Source: Botrimarina hoheduenensis (GTDB taxonomy: Bacteria > Planctomycetota > Planctomycetia > Pirellulales > Lacipirellulaceae). From it: DNA of 64,000 nt. Shown in pieces: positions 1 to 9,480 of this stretch (position 1 is its first letter; each line of letters opens with the position of its first letter). Under the pieces are notes generated by a model. The model did not search any database. It had not been told where the DNA came from and was given only the letters and a program-made list of their open reading frames with translations. The translations under genes were made by a program, and so were the position numbers. Location: the NCBI RefSeq assembly GCF_007859815.1, contig NZ_SJPH01000003.1, positions 619,864 through 683,863 of the forward strand, written 5' to 3'.

Positions 1-679
1 CGATCACCACCCGCACCGGCTTACGCGGCCCCGGCGGCCGGGCGGTCAGCAGCGGATCGTCGGCCACGAGCGTGCCCGCTCCAACGACGATGGCATCCAT
101 TCGGCCGCGTATTTCATGGGCAAAGGCCCGCGATGCTTCGCCGCTGATCCACTTGCTGCTGCCCGTGCGTGTTGCGATTTTTCCGTCGAGCGTCATCGCC
201 CATTTGCCGATAACCCACGGCCGCCCCGTCGTAACAAGCTTGAGATAGGGAGCCAAGAGCTGCGCGGCTTCTGCTTTCAGCACGCCCTCAACGCACTCTA
301 CTCCTGCGGCTTGCAGCGCGGCGACTCCCGCTCCGTCGACCTGCGGAAAGGGATCGTGGTGAGCGATCACCACCTGTTGAACGCCCGAGGCGATGACCGC
401 TGAAACGCACGGGGGTGTTTTGCCGGTGTGGCAGCAGGGTTCGAGAGTGACGTAAAGCGTCGCGCCCTGTGCCAGTGCCCCGGCGGCCTGGAGGGCGTTC
501 ACCTCGGCATGCGGACCGCCAAACCGCTCGTGCCAGCCTTCGCCCACGACTTGGTCATCGCGGACCACAACGCATCCGACCAAAGGGTTGGGCTCAACGG
601 AGCCCTCGCCCCGGCGCGCCAGTTGAATCGCGCGACCCATGAACGCTTCGTGTGCGGGTTGACTCACGAAGGGGTCCAC
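1..679 (-). CDS. ribD: RibD, riboflavin biosynthesis deaminase/reductase (5' part)
   Basis: Bifunctional cytosolic enzyme of riboflavin synthesis. It deaminates the pyrimidine made from GTP by GTP cyclohydrolase II and then reduces the ribosyl group. The visible part translates to the zinc deaminase domain, with PNPLVGCVVV, the HAE zinc/proton-shuttle motif and the PCCHTGKTPPC zinc site. The start of the reductase domain follows (GKWAMTLDGKIATRTG, then the DAIVVGAGT turn). The C-terminus lies beyond base 1. I chose a GTG at 679, because RibD proteins normally carry about a dozen residues before the conserved FM-R-A helix; an in-frame ATG at 640 is the alternative. With the GTG start the gene overlaps the end of the upstream SEC-C gene by 16 bases, suggesting co-transcription. 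Confidence 0.93.
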   Translation of the reverse strand, partial: MDPFVSQPAHEAFMGRAIQLARRGEGSVEPNPLVGCVVVRDDQVVGEGWHERFGGPHAEVNALQAAGALAQGATLYVTLEPCCHTGKTPPCVSAVIASGVQQVVIAHHDPFPQVDGAGVAALQAAGVECVEGVLKAEAAQLLAPYLKLVTTGRPWVIGKWAMTLDGKIATRTGSSKWISGEASRAFAHEIRGRMDAIVVGAGTLVADDPLLTARPPGPRKPVRVVI

Positions 680-2790
680 AGTTTTTGGCCGGCACCGCTT
701 CCCGGTGAATCGTCGTCGGGGGTCCAGATCTTCGATCCCGACGCCGCGGGGGATACCGGGGGGGGCGGGGGGCTGTCGATCGGTGCGGCCTGACCCGGCG
801 CGGGAGCGGCCCCCAGCGCGTACAACATTTTGTAGAGCTGCTCCGCCACGCCCGGCTCGTTCAGGTGGTCGCTTCGCAGGTGTTGCACCAGACGGTTGGC
901 CTCTTCCAGCTCGCCCGCGACAACACGGACCTCCAGCTCGGCGATGTCCCAGGCGGCGCTGCTCCGTCCGGCGGCCTCCGCCTCGCTGCGGGCCCGATCG
1001 ATCCAGCCGATTGCCTCCGCCGGGTCGGGCACAAACGAGGCGAGTCGGTGGAACAGCTCCTCGCGCGGCAGCCGTGGATTCTCGGGCCGCTCGATGGCTG
1101 CGGTCGCGACGGCGATCACCACATCGTTGGCTCCGCACATCATTGCGCGACGATAGATGAGCACTAGGTCGTCGTCGGTGACCTGAGCCATGTCGATCCG
1201 ATGCATCCGCGAGAGCGGGGTCATCTCAGCGTCGTAGGCGCTCGCGTCGAGCGGAGCCGGTGGTGTCAGTCCCACGCGCTCACGCAGCTCGGCAAAAGCA
1301 CTCGTATCGATCCGCCCGGCGGAACCTTGTTCGAGATTTAGGACCGCCGCTTCCAGGGCGGTCCGCATCGCGGGATCGCCACCCGCCTCGACGGGAGTTT
1401 TCCCGCCAAAGACGGCCCGCGCCTTATTGGGCCAAACCTCGAGCAGCACACGGCGGCGTTCGGCTTCGATCAGCTCGCGACGCAGCGCCAGCGGCGTGTC
1501 CGCCGGGAACTGCCAGCGGATGCTCATGGCCGTCTCGACGGCGGGCGCTTCGCCGACCGACTCTTCTGAGCGCGAGGCACCGAGACCCTCACCAAGCACC
1601 TCTGCCAGCATCTGCTTGTTGATCTCGAAGCGGTCGTCTCGATCGAGGACGACTTCGAGTCGCTCTGGCCGATCCGTTTGGCGGCCGTAGTACGACACAA
1701 ACCCCACGACCCGCGGTGTTTGTTCGGCAGTGATTGCCTCACCGGTTACAGGCAACGGGCGATCAAGCAGCGAAAGGGTGTGCCGTGGCGGGGGGCCTTC
1801 GATCGTGGCGAGCTCCGATTCTTCCAGCTGATAGGCCGAGAAATGGGGGTCGCGTGCAAACCGATCAAGGACCACGGTCTCGTCCGCAACGTCGTAGGTC
1901 AGCCGTACGACGTCGATCGCGGCATCTTGCCCGGTGGCGTCAAGCATCTGGGCGACCGCTTCGGCCTCGATCGCGTCGTCGGTGACACCAACGGTAGCGG
2001 CGGTCAGCTCGGCGAAGCGCCGCAGGCCCGAGACAAATTGGGCGTTGCGTCCTAGCCAGCCGGAGACGAGGCCGGCGTTGTACAGCAGGCCGGGCTCATC
2101 CGGGTGATCGTTTGCTAGCTGCTCGAAGAGGGCCGCCGCGCGCCGCCATTGGCCCCGGCTGGCAAGCAGCTGCGCGCGATCATGAGCCGCTTCCCAGGCG
2201 ACCCCCAGCGGTGGTTCTTGCAGATACAGCTGATCGCGGAGCAGCAGCGGTAAGCCCGCCACTTGGTTGAGCTTGAGGAGCGTCTTCATGGCACCCAGAT
2301 CTTCTTCGCCCGCCACGCCGTGGTAGAGCCACAGGTGCGCGCGCGCCGCGATCAACGACCCTTCCACCAGCAGGGCGTGGCCGACGGCACCGATGGCTTG
2401 GAGCACACGGCGGGGCATCGAGTCGGTAACGAGCTCGAGGGCGTCCTGCAGCGGCTCGACCGCGATCGTGCCCGCCTCAGCGGCGGCGAGCGTGGCCGCC
2501 AGAGCATGGGCGGCCGGGTTCTGCGGCTCGGCCTCAAGGTAGCGCTGAATCGTTTTGCCGGCCGCGTCGAGCTCGTCCAGCGAGAGCTCGATGGTTGCCT
2601 TAATGTCGAGCAAAGATCCCCGCCGGGGAGACTTTGCTAGCACCTGCTCCAGATGCGAGAGCGCAGCGCGGGGCTGATCCCCTTCGATCTTGCGATGGAT
2701 CTTTTCGAGGTCAGCGGCCAGATCGCCGCAACAGAACTTCAGCTTTTTGCCGCTTCCGCAAGGACACGAAGCGTAGAGATCGATTGCCAT
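664..2790 (-). CDS. SEC-C motif and TPR protein, 708 aa
   Basis: The N-terminus is a SEC-C zinc finger (CPCGSGKKLKFCC, with Cys9, Cys11, Cys20 and Cys21), the metal-binding module found at the end of SecA and in many stand-alone proteins. Helical TPR-like repeats follow in roughly residues 30-270, for example around DHPDEPGLLYNAGLVSGWLG. A mixed alpha/beta middle region and a second helical repeat stretch come after that. The C-terminus is proline/serine-rich. There is no signal peptide, so it is probably cytosolic. The function is unknown; the architecture suggests a protein-protein adaptor. It lies directly upstream of ribD and overlaps it, though the link may be only transcriptional. The ATG at 2790 is the only sensible start because it precedes the zinc finger. 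Confidence 0.85.
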   Translation of the reverse strand: MAIDLYASCPCGSGKKLKFCCGDLAADLEKIHRKIEGDQPRAALSHLEQVLAKSPRRGSLLDIKATIELSLDELDAAGKTIQRYLEAEPQNPAAHALAATLAAAEAGTIAVEPLQDALELVTDSMPRRVLQAIGAVGHALLVEGSLIAARAHLWLYHGVAGEEDLGAMKTLLKLNQVAGLPLLLRDQLYLQEPPLGVAWEAAHDRAQLLASRGQWRRAAALFEQLANDHPDEPGLLYNAGLVSGWLGRNAQFVSGLRRFAELTAATVGVTDDAIEAEAVAQMLDATGQDAAIDVVRLTYDVADETVVLDRFARDPHFSAYQLEESELATIEGPPPRHTLSLLDRPLPVTGEAITAEQTPRVVGFVSYYGRQTDRPERLEVVLDRDDRFEINKQMLAEVLGEGLGASRSEESVGEAPAVETAMSIRWQFPADTPLALRRELIEAERRRVLLEVWPNKARAVFGGKTPVEAGGDPAMRTALEAAVLNLEQGSAGRIDTSAFAELRERVGLTPPAPLDASAYDAEMTPLSRMHRIDMAQVTDDDLVLIYRRAMMCGANDVVIAVATAAIERPENPRLPREELFHRLASFVPDPAEAIGWIDRARSEAEAAGRSSAAWDIAELEVRVVAGELEEANRLVQHLRSDHLNEPGVAEQLYKMLYALGAAPAPGQAAPIDSPPPPPVSPAASGSKIWTPDDDSPGSGAGQKLWTPS

Positions 2791-3098
2791 AGTGTCAGCG
2801 GCTTGGAGCGGTGCTTCGTGAGTGGTAGGGAGTGGGTCGCGGGTGCCAGCGGCCCTAGGCCGACCTTTTCCTTCGGGAAGTCGGGGCCCCCGATTCTACC
2901 GGCCGATGCCACTAACTCCACCGGTGGGGGCAGATTGGCGGACTGGGTAGCTTTCGGGCGATGCTGCGGATTGCGGCCCTTTTACGGAATCTGGCGGTTT
3001 TTCCTGTGCTGACGGTTGTGAGGGGCCGATCTATTCACCAGGGCGACTTCACAGCCGCCCGCTCCATAGGAGGCCTGCGCGGCCTCGGGGGAAGGAAC
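2791..3098. other. Divergent intergenic region (308 bp)
   Basis: This holds the promoters of the SEC-C gene (leftward) and the BBP7 gene (rightward). I see no convincing coding sequence and no RNA gene. A purine-rich GGGGGAAGGA ribosome-binding site ends just before the ATG at 3099. No clear -35/-10 pair can be named. Confidence 0.5.
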
Positions 3099-4559
3099 AT
3101 GCGCCTTGAATGGCGCCGTGGTTCAAAGGGAGACGCTTCGGTGGTGAATCCGCTCCGTACTTGGTTAATCCGTTCCACGCTGCTCAGCGTGGGGGTCTTC
3201 GGCTTTACTGCGGCTCAGGCCGTGGCGCAAGAAGGCGTTCCGACGCCGGCTTACGAATTGCCGGACAACGCCTCGGCCTTCGTTCGGTCCGGTGTCGGCA
3301 ACGAATCGTTGCCGGCGGGGACCGTCATTGAAGAGAGCGACACGCGCTATGCGCCGCTGTCCTCTTACTTCATGCCAGACGGTCCTCCGATCGATCCGCA
3401 TACCGACTGCCTCGCGCTCACGGAGAGCAGCGGCACCTGGCTGCGGCGTGGTCTGTGGTACGCCGACCTCGATGCGGTCATTATGAACCGCACCTGGGAT
3501 CGTCGTAACCTGGCGTTCGGCCAAGAGTTTGACCTCGTCAGCCAGCAAACCGTCGTTCAGTTCGTCGTTGACTTTGAGTCGGCCGTACAGGTCCAGAACG
3601 CGGAGCTGAATCGCAGTTCGCCCGGATCCGAAGGCATGCCACGGCTGGGCTTGGGACGATTTCTGTTCCGCGACGCAGCAAACCGAGATCACACGGCCGA
3701 AATGGTCGTGTTCGGCGGCGGAGAGTGGGTAGACCAGCAGGGAATCGACGCCCAGCTGCTTCCTCCAGACGGATTGTTCACGCCCGCCGGTGCCGGCACC
3801 GGATTGGTGGACCGCACCGGTCTGCACGTGCCTTCGCAGATCGATGGAACCGAGCCGACCAACATCGACGAATCGCTCGGCCTGCCGTCCTTCGATGGAG
3901 CCGACTCGATGGATATCGAATACCGCAGCCGCTTCAATAGCTGGGAGTTGAACTACTCGGTCGCGCAGCGGATGCGTAAGGATCGGATGGAACTCGACCC
4001 GAACGGCAGCTGGGTCCGGCGGGCCTCGCCTGGCCTGACCTGGGACTACCTCGCTGGCTTTCGGTACTTTGATCTCGAAGAGGATCTGGACTGGTCAGCC
4101 ACAAACATCCGTTCACTCGACCCCACTGGCCGGGCGACCGATGGTGCCTACGCCGTCGGGGTTAGCAACAACCTGTTCGGCGGACAGCTTGGTCTGGGGA
4201 TCACTTACGAAGCGGATCGGTGGAACCTGACCACCTTCACCAAGCACGGTCTCTACCTGAACGATGGCCGGGCGAAAACCAACGTCAGCTACACCGATCT
4301 GGCCGAGGGGGTCGACGATCCCGGTTTTACGCGTGACATGCACCAAAACGGTATCGCCTACATGCTCCAGGGCGGATTAACGGGTCGTTATCACCTGCGA
4401 CCGAATCTCTCGCTGCGAGCTGGCTGGGAATTTATGTTCCTGACCAATGTGGCTCTGGCACCCGATCAGCTGGATTTCAACCCGGCGATGGGGCGGCTGA
4501 ATCTCTCCGGTGACATCTTCTACCAAGGCTTTACCTGCGGTACGGAGTACTACTGGTAA
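3099..4559 (+). CDS. BBP7-family outer membrane beta-barrel protein, 486 aa
   Basis: A predicted outer-membrane beta-barrel of the family described from Rhodopirellula (BBP7). An N-terminal signal sequence (LLSVGVFGFTAAQAVAQ) follows a basic start. Typical family elements are the RGLWYADLDAVIMNR strand near the N-terminus, the IEYRSRFNSWELNY segment and the LAGFRYFDLEEDL strand. The C-terminal strands end in Tyr-Tyr-Trp, as aromatic-ended barrels often do. The ATG at 3099 is preferred over upstream in-frame starts because a strong GGAAGGA sits just before it and it places the signal peptide sensibly. Family members are numerous per genome in this phylum; transported substrates are unknown. 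Confidence 0.85.
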   Translation: MRLEWRRGSKGDASVVNPLRTWLIRSTLLSVGVFGFTAAQAVAQEGVPTPAYELPDNASAFVRSGVGNESLPAGTVIEESDTRYAPLSSYFMPDGPPIDPHTDCLALTESSGTWLRRGLWYADLDAVIMNRTWDRRNLAFGQEFDLVSQQTVVQFVVDFESAVQVQNAELNRSSPGSEGMPRLGLGRFLFRDAANRDHTAEMVVFGGGEWVDQQGIDAQLLPPDGLFTPAGAGTGLVDRTGLHVPSQIDGTEPTNIDESLGLPSFDGADSMDIEYRSRFNSWELNYSVAQRMRKDRMELDPNGSWVRRASPGLTWDYLAGFRYFDLEEDLDWSATNIRSLDPTGRATDGAYAVGVSNNLFGGQLGLGITYEADRWNLTTFTKHGLYLNDGRAKTNVSYTDLAEGVDDPGFTRDMHQNGIAYMLQGGLTGRYHLRPNLSLRAGWEFMFLTNVALAPDQLDFNPAMGRLNLSGDIFYQGFTCGTEYYW

Positions 4560-4651
4560 CGGCAGATCGCGGCAGCTGCCCCCTCACACGGGGGGTGGTT
4601 TGGCGTAGACTGACGTCTCGCTCCCGCATAACGTAACGGTCTTGTGCATCG

Positions 4652-4680
4652 CGTAGCGGGGGTTGATAGCCCCCGCTACG
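4652..4680. terminator. 11-bp perfect stem-loop, terminator-like
   Basis: CGTAGCGGGGG at 4652-4662 pairs perfectly with its complement at 4670-4680 around a 7-base loop. T-rich sequence follows on the plus strand. It sits 92 bases after the BBP7 stop codon and before the MMPL gene, as expected for a factor-independent terminator. The perfect stem could also be a dispersed repeat. Confidence 0.6.
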
Positions 4681-4729
4681 TTCGTTCTTTGCTCTCTCTG
4701 CTACCTTCCCCACAGCGGCACTTTCGTTG

Positions 4730-7700
4730 ATGTCAGGCCCCGCGCCCGAAACGGACCGACCTGTCTCGCTGCTCGATCGGCGTTGGGGGGGGCTTTCGCT
4801 GTGGCTGTGGATCGCGATGGCTGCCGCCGTGGCGATGGGCATGATTCCCCGTGGCGCCCGGCGGGCGATCGAGAGCAATACCAACAAGGCCGAAGACTGG
4901 CTGCCAGCGAGCTACGCCGAGTCGGCCGATCTGAGCTGGTTCCGCGATCACTTTGCGAGCGAGGCGTTTGTCCTCATCAGCTGGGAAGGCTGCACGCTCG
5001 GCAAGGGAGAGCGACTCAGCCTGCTCGAACAGAAGCTGTCCGCGGTACGCGACGACTCGGGCTGGCGCTGGTACCCCAAGATTGTCAGCGGTCCCGGCAC
5101 AATCCGCCAGCTGACCGGTGCCCCCTCAGGCCTGGATCGTTCGGCCGCGATCGAACGACTCGAGGGCGCTCTGGTAGGACCGCCCCAGACCGGTGCCGAC
5201 GGTCAGCCGCTGGGCGACGAGACCCGTACGACCTGCTTGCTCGCGTTTCTGTCGCCCCGCTTGACTGACAACAACCAGGCGATGCGGGCCGCGGTGGAGC
5301 GCATTGAACGCATTGCGCACAAAGAATGTGGCGTCCCGCTCGACGCGATCCACATGGGCGGCCCGCCCGTGGACAATGTCACCATCGACAAAGAGGGCGA
5401 GCGGACACTCGTCCGTTTAGCGGGCCTTTCGGGGCTGGTGGGGATCGTGCTCTCGTACGTCTGCTTCCGCAGCTGGAAGCTCACGGCCATGGTCTTCTTT
5501 ACCGCGGTTGTGAACGCGGGACTCAGCCTAGCGGTCGTTTTCTACTACGGCGTCTTTGAGGTCTTTGGTCTTGGTGCCTTGGAGCCCAAGTACGGCAAAG
5601 CCGACGCGATTCTGATGTCGATGCCGGCGGTTGTGTACGTGCTCGCGCTGTCGGGCGCGATCCACCTGATCAACTACTACCGCGATTCCCGTGCCGAGGG
5701 GGGGCTGTTTGGTGCCGTTGAAAGGGCGATCCGGGTGGCCTGGGGCCCCTGCGCTCTGGCGGCCTTCACAACCGCCGTTGGTCTGGGATCGCTGGCGGCG
5801 AGCGACATCCTGCCGATCCGTAAGTTCGGCATGTTCACGGCGATCGGCGTGATGGTTGCGGTGACGATGCTCTTCGCCTTGCTGCCGGTGATGCTGCACC
5901 TGTTCGCTCCCGGCGATGCCGTGCTCTATCGTCGCCGCCCCGCGACCGACAATGTCTCAAAGCCCTGGTACACAGGGCTGGCGTGGCTGGTGACCACGCG
6001 TCCGAATCTGACCGCCGTGGCGACCATCGCGTTGTCGTTGGTGCTGGCGTTGGGCATCCCTCAGATCCGCACCTCGGTACAGCTCCTGAAGCTGCTCGAT
6101 TCCGAATGCGACCTGATCACCGACTACGCGTGGCTCGAAAAGCACTTGGGCAATCTGGTGCCGATGGAAGTCATCGTTGGGGTCGGGCCGGAGCGGCTTC
6201 GCGCTCCAGACGAGCCGGCGTTTGGTCCTGCTGCTGAGGGGCTCGCGCGGACGTATCGGATGACGATGCACGAACGGGCGACCCTCGTTCGCCGTGTTCA
6301 GGAACGGATCGAGTCGCTCGACCCCGTGAGCAAGGCCTTATCGTCGATCACCTTCTCGCCCGAACCAATTTCCGCCGGTGGATCCTCGGTCCTTCGTGCG
6401 AGCGCCGAGTACGCAACGAGCAACGCGCTGGAAGAAAGCCGCGAGAGTCTCGCCGATTATCTGCAGCGTGAACGCGGCGCGGACGACACGCCCACGGGAC
6501 GCGAGCTGTGGCGCATCAGCGCCCGAGTCACCGCGCTGGGCGATGTTGATTACGGACAGTTTGTCGATGAGTTGCGCGAGCAGGTCCAGCCGGTGCTCGA
6601 CGCGTACCGTGATCGCGACGCCCTACTCAGCGAGCTTGCTTCGGAAGACGATCGACCGCTCGACAAGAAAAGCATCTGCCTGCTCTTTCGCTCAGGTAAT
6701 AACGCGGCCGACACCGCAGGACCCGACAGCGAATCTCCCGCGGGGCTGTTGGCGCAGCTCTTGAAGGAGTCGTCCATTTCGCTCGCCTCGGCCCGCGTGC
6801 TGGACACCGCCTCGCTCGACCAAGCCGACGAGAAAAAGCGGGCGCGGCTCATCAAGCTGCTGTCCAAACAAGACGCCGTTTTCGCATTGACCAAAGAGGC
6901 ATCGGAGCCGCTCGTAGCGCTCCCCGGTGCTGAGGCGATCAAGCTGCACGTGCTGGACGCTCCTAAGAAAGCTCCCGACGGTGCGCTCGACGCCACCTAC
7001 ACGGGTGTTGTCCCGGTCGTTTACAAGACGCAGCGTGAACTGCTGGCGAGTCTGCGCGAGAGCATCGCGATGGCGACCGTGTTGATCGCCGGCGTGATGA
7101 TGATTGTGCTCCGCAGCCCGCTCGCGGGGCTTGCCTCGATGATCCCCAACCTGTTCCCCATCTTGGTGGTCTTTGGAGCGATCGGTTGGCTGGGCATCAA
7201 GGTCGATATCGGCATCATGATGACGGCGAGCGTCGCGCTCGGCGTTGCCGTGGATGACACGCTCCACTTTGTTACATGGTTCAGCCGTGGCATCCGGGCG
7301 GGCATGGATCGTCAGACCGCGACGCTCCAGTCGTTTGAACGGTGCGCGACCGCCATGACCCAGACGACGCTCATCGCGGGGCTTGGTCTGGCGGTCTTCG
7401 CGGCCAGCACGTTCACGCCAACACAACAGTTTGGCACTCTGATGATCACGATGCTGGCGGTCGCGCTCGTGGGCGATCTCGTGCTGCTGCCGGCCCTGTT
7501 GTGCGGCCCGTTAGGAAAGTTCTTTGCCCCCAAAGCGGCGGCGAAGCCGGAGGCTGGCATCGCGTTAGTGAGCGGCGACGGCGGCTTTGGGCTGGCCGCT
7601 CTGGGCCTTGCCCCGAGCGACGATGGCTCGCCCAACGGAGTCACGCAGGGGCCGACCGACGAAGCCACAACGGAGGCGGTCGCACCGGCGATCGTTCCGT

Positions 7701-7870
7701 TCCGAACGTACGAAAAATCACCGGCAGAATCAGAGGGGACCACACTCCCCGCTCCGCATAACAGCCGTTTGGTCGCGGAGAGCGAGACGCTTGAGCCCGA
7801 GAACGCCGCTTTGCATGCCAAGCTTCGTGGCTTCCGCCGGCCGGCCTCACAGCGCGATCGCCAGGGCTGA
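4730..7870 (+). CDS. RND/MMPL family transporter, 1046 aa
   Basis: An inner-membrane RND-superfamily permease with the classic duplicated layout. There is a single membrane helix near residues 22-40, a large periplasmic loop, and a membrane bundle at about 230-390. A second single helix lies at about 427-444, with a second periplasmic domain and a second bundle at about 777-934. The second bundle contains the GVAVDDTLHFV stretch, whose acidic residues typify proton-coupled MMPL/SSD proteins. A hydrophilic tail of about 110 residues, low in complexity, follows. The substrate is unknown; relatives move lipids, hopanoids or drugs. The ATG at 4730 is preceded by an in-frame TTG. A secreted S41 protease follows 89 bases downstream on the same strand, so the two may be co-expressed. 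Confidence 0.85.
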   Translation: MSGPAPETDRPVSLLDRRWGGLSLWLWIAMAAAVAMGMIPRGARRAIESNTNKAEDWLPASYAESADLSWFRDHFASEAFVLISWEGCTLGKGERLSLLEQKLSAVRDDSGWRWYPKIVSGPGTIRQLTGAPSGLDRSAAIERLEGALVGPPQTGADGQPLGDETRTTCLLAFLSPRLTDNNQAMRAAVERIERIAHKECGVPLDAIHMGGPPVDNVTIDKEGERTLVRLAGLSGLVGIVLSYVCFRSWKLTAMVFFTAVVNAGLSLAVVFYYGVFEVFGLGALEPKYGKADAILMSMPAVVYVLALSGAIHLINYYRDSRAEGGLFGAVERAIRVAWGPCALAAFTTAVGLGSLAASDILPIRKFGMFTAIGVMVAVTMLFALLPVMLHLFAPGDAVLYRRRPATDNVSKPWYTGLAWLVTTRPNLTAVATIALSLVLALGIPQIRTSVQLLKLLDSECDLITDYAWLEKHLGNLVPMEVIVGVGPERLRAPDEPAFGPAAEGLARTYRMTMHERATLVRRVQERIESLDPVSKALSSITFSPEPISAGGSSVLRASAEYATSNALEESRESLADYLQRERGADDTPTGRELWRISARVTALGDVDYGQFVDELREQVQPVLDAYRDRDALLSELASEDDRPLDKKSICLLFRSGNNAADTAGPDSESPAGLLAQLLKESSISLASARVLDTASLDQADEKKRARLIKLLSKQDAVFALTKEASEPLVALPGAEAIKLHVLDAPKKAPDGALDATYTGVVPVVYKTQRELLASLRESIAMATVLIAGVMMIVLRSPLAGLASMIPNLFPILVVFGAIGWLGIKVDIGIMMTASVALGVAVDDTLHFVTWFSRGIRAGMDRQTATLQSFERCATAMTQTTLIAGLGLAVFAASTFTPTQQFGTLMITMLAVALVGDLVLLPALLCGPLGKFFAPKAAAKPEAGIALVSGDGGFGLAALGLAPSDDGSPNGVTQGPTDEATTEAVAPAIVPFRTYEKSPAESEGTTLPAPHNSRLVAESETLEPENAALHAKLRGFRRPASQRDRQG

Positions 7871-7959
7871 GCCTTGCGTGGCTCCGCGCAAACCACTGCC
7901 CCTCGATCCACGGGCTGATACACTCGTTTGTACGGTAACGAGTTTCTTGGCCAGATGGC

Positions 7960-9318
7960 ATGTCGCGACGCAATCTTCTCTTGATCCTCGCATCGCTGGC
8001 GATCGGCCTCGTGATGGCGTCACGCGTCGAGCACAACCCCAAGGGGCGGAGTGTCGCCCGCGGCTTTCAGCTGATCGACGAACTGGCGCTCGATCAGCCC
8101 CCCGACGATGAGCTGGTCGCTGCTGCCATGCGGGGCATGGTGGGCGTGCTCCGCCGTCGCGGCGACGCCCACTCGGATTACCTCGATCCGATCCGCGCAG
8201 AGCCCTTGCGCGACGAGATGCGTCAGCAATTCGGCGGGGTGGGGGTCATGATCAAGATCGTTGAGACGGGGCCCGGCGGCCTGCTGGTGGCGGAGCCCCC
8301 CGAGCCGGGCGGACCGGCACACGTCGCAGGGGTGCAAGACGGCGACCGCATCGTCGAGATCCAAGGCAGGTCAACGCAAGGCATCACGCTCGCCGAGGCG
8401 CTCGATCAGTTGCGGGGTAAGCCGGGGGATCCGGTCGAGTTGCTGATCGCCCGCCTTCCGAAGTCCGACTCGGCAGCGCAAGCTGCCGCGAACCTCCCTG
8501 CCGCCTATCAAGAACTGCTGATCACGATCACACGGCAGGTGATCCGTCTCCCCGCGTTCAAGGGGGATCGCCGCCGCGCGGAGGGCGCTTGGGAGTTTCG
8601 CTTGGCCCAGCGACCGGAGATTGCCCATGTGCGGTTCGCGATCTTCGGCAATCGGACCGTTGAGGAACTGCGTGATCTGCTCGATCGGTTGACACAGGCC
8701 GGCGTCAAACAAGTGGTGCTCGACCTGCGTGACAACGCGGGGGGAGCGCTCGACGCGGCGATCGGTGTGGCCGACATGCTGTTGCCTGCCGAGGCACCGA
8801 TCGTTTCAACGCGTGGCCGCGACGGCGAGGTGCTGGACACCTATAAGTCGTCGTCGAGCGAGAATTTTCCGGAGCTCGACTTGGTCGTGCTCATCGATCG
8901 CGACACCGCGAGCGCTGCCGAGATTGTCGCCGCGGCGCTCGCCGATAACGGCCGCGCGATCTTGGTCGGCGAACGGTCGTTCGGCAAGGCGACCGTTCAG
9001 CAGCTCTTGCCGCTCTCGAGCGGTCAGGGATTGCTGAAGCTCACAACGCTCAGCTACTGGCGTCCGAGCGGGGCGAACATCCATCGGCATGTGGACGCTC
9101 CTGAGAGCGATCCGTGGGGCGTTTGGCCCGATCCGGCGGGGCGGGTCGAACTGACCGACGAGCAGCTCGCCAGCTTCCGCGAGTGGCGCCGCCGGCGCGA
9201 CCTGCTGCCGATCGACGACGACGCGTTGCCGGAAGACGGCACCCCGCCCGAAGCCTCGCCCCTCACCGCCGACGCCGCCCTCGCCCGAGCAGTAGAGCTT
9301 CTGCAGAAGGCCGAGTAG
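7960..9318 (+). CDS. S41 family C-terminal processing peptidase, 452 aa
   Basis: A tail-specific serine protease with a serine/lysine dyad, exported or membrane-anchored. Residues 5-20 form a hydrophobic signal/anchor. A CTP N-terminal helical part precedes a PDZ domain (about 90-165, around GPAHVAGVQDGDRIVEIQG). The catalytic core follows, with Ser318 in DRDTASAAEIV and Lys343 in RSFGKATVQQL, both in the canonical positions. An inserted spacer separates the PDZ from the core. It probably trims or degrades periplasmic proteins. It follows the RND transporter on the same strand. Confidence 0.88.
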   Translation: MSRRNLLLILASLAIGLVMASRVEHNPKGRSVARGFQLIDELALDQPPDDELVAAAMRGMVGVLRRRGDAHSDYLDPIRAEPLRDEMRQQFGGVGVMIKIVETGPGGLLVAEPPEPGGPAHVAGVQDGDRIVEIQGRSTQGITLAEALDQLRGKPGDPVELLIARLPKSDSAAQAAANLPAAYQELLITITRQVIRLPAFKGDRRRAEGAWEFRLAQRPEIAHVRFAIFGNRTVEELRDLLDRLTQAGVKQVVLDLRDNAGGALDAAIGVADMLLPAEAPIVSTRGRDGEVLDTYKSSSSENFPELDLVVLIDRDTASAAEIVAAALADNGRAILVGERSFGKATVQQLLPLSSGQGLLKLTTLSYWRPSGANIHRHVDAPESDPWGVWPDPAGRVELTDEQLASFREWRRRRDLLPIDDDALPEDGTPPEASPLTADAALARAVELLQKAE

Positions 9319-9480
9319 ACCGTGCGGTGCCGCGAATTCAACAGAGACATTGGCTCCAGCGCATTATTTGTGCTGGCGATTCTGATTTGTTTAGGCATTG
9401 GCTACACAACCAGCAAGAAGAGGCTGTAGCTAAGGCACATCAGATGCCCCGTATCACTTCGGCGGCTTAAGTCCGTCCCC

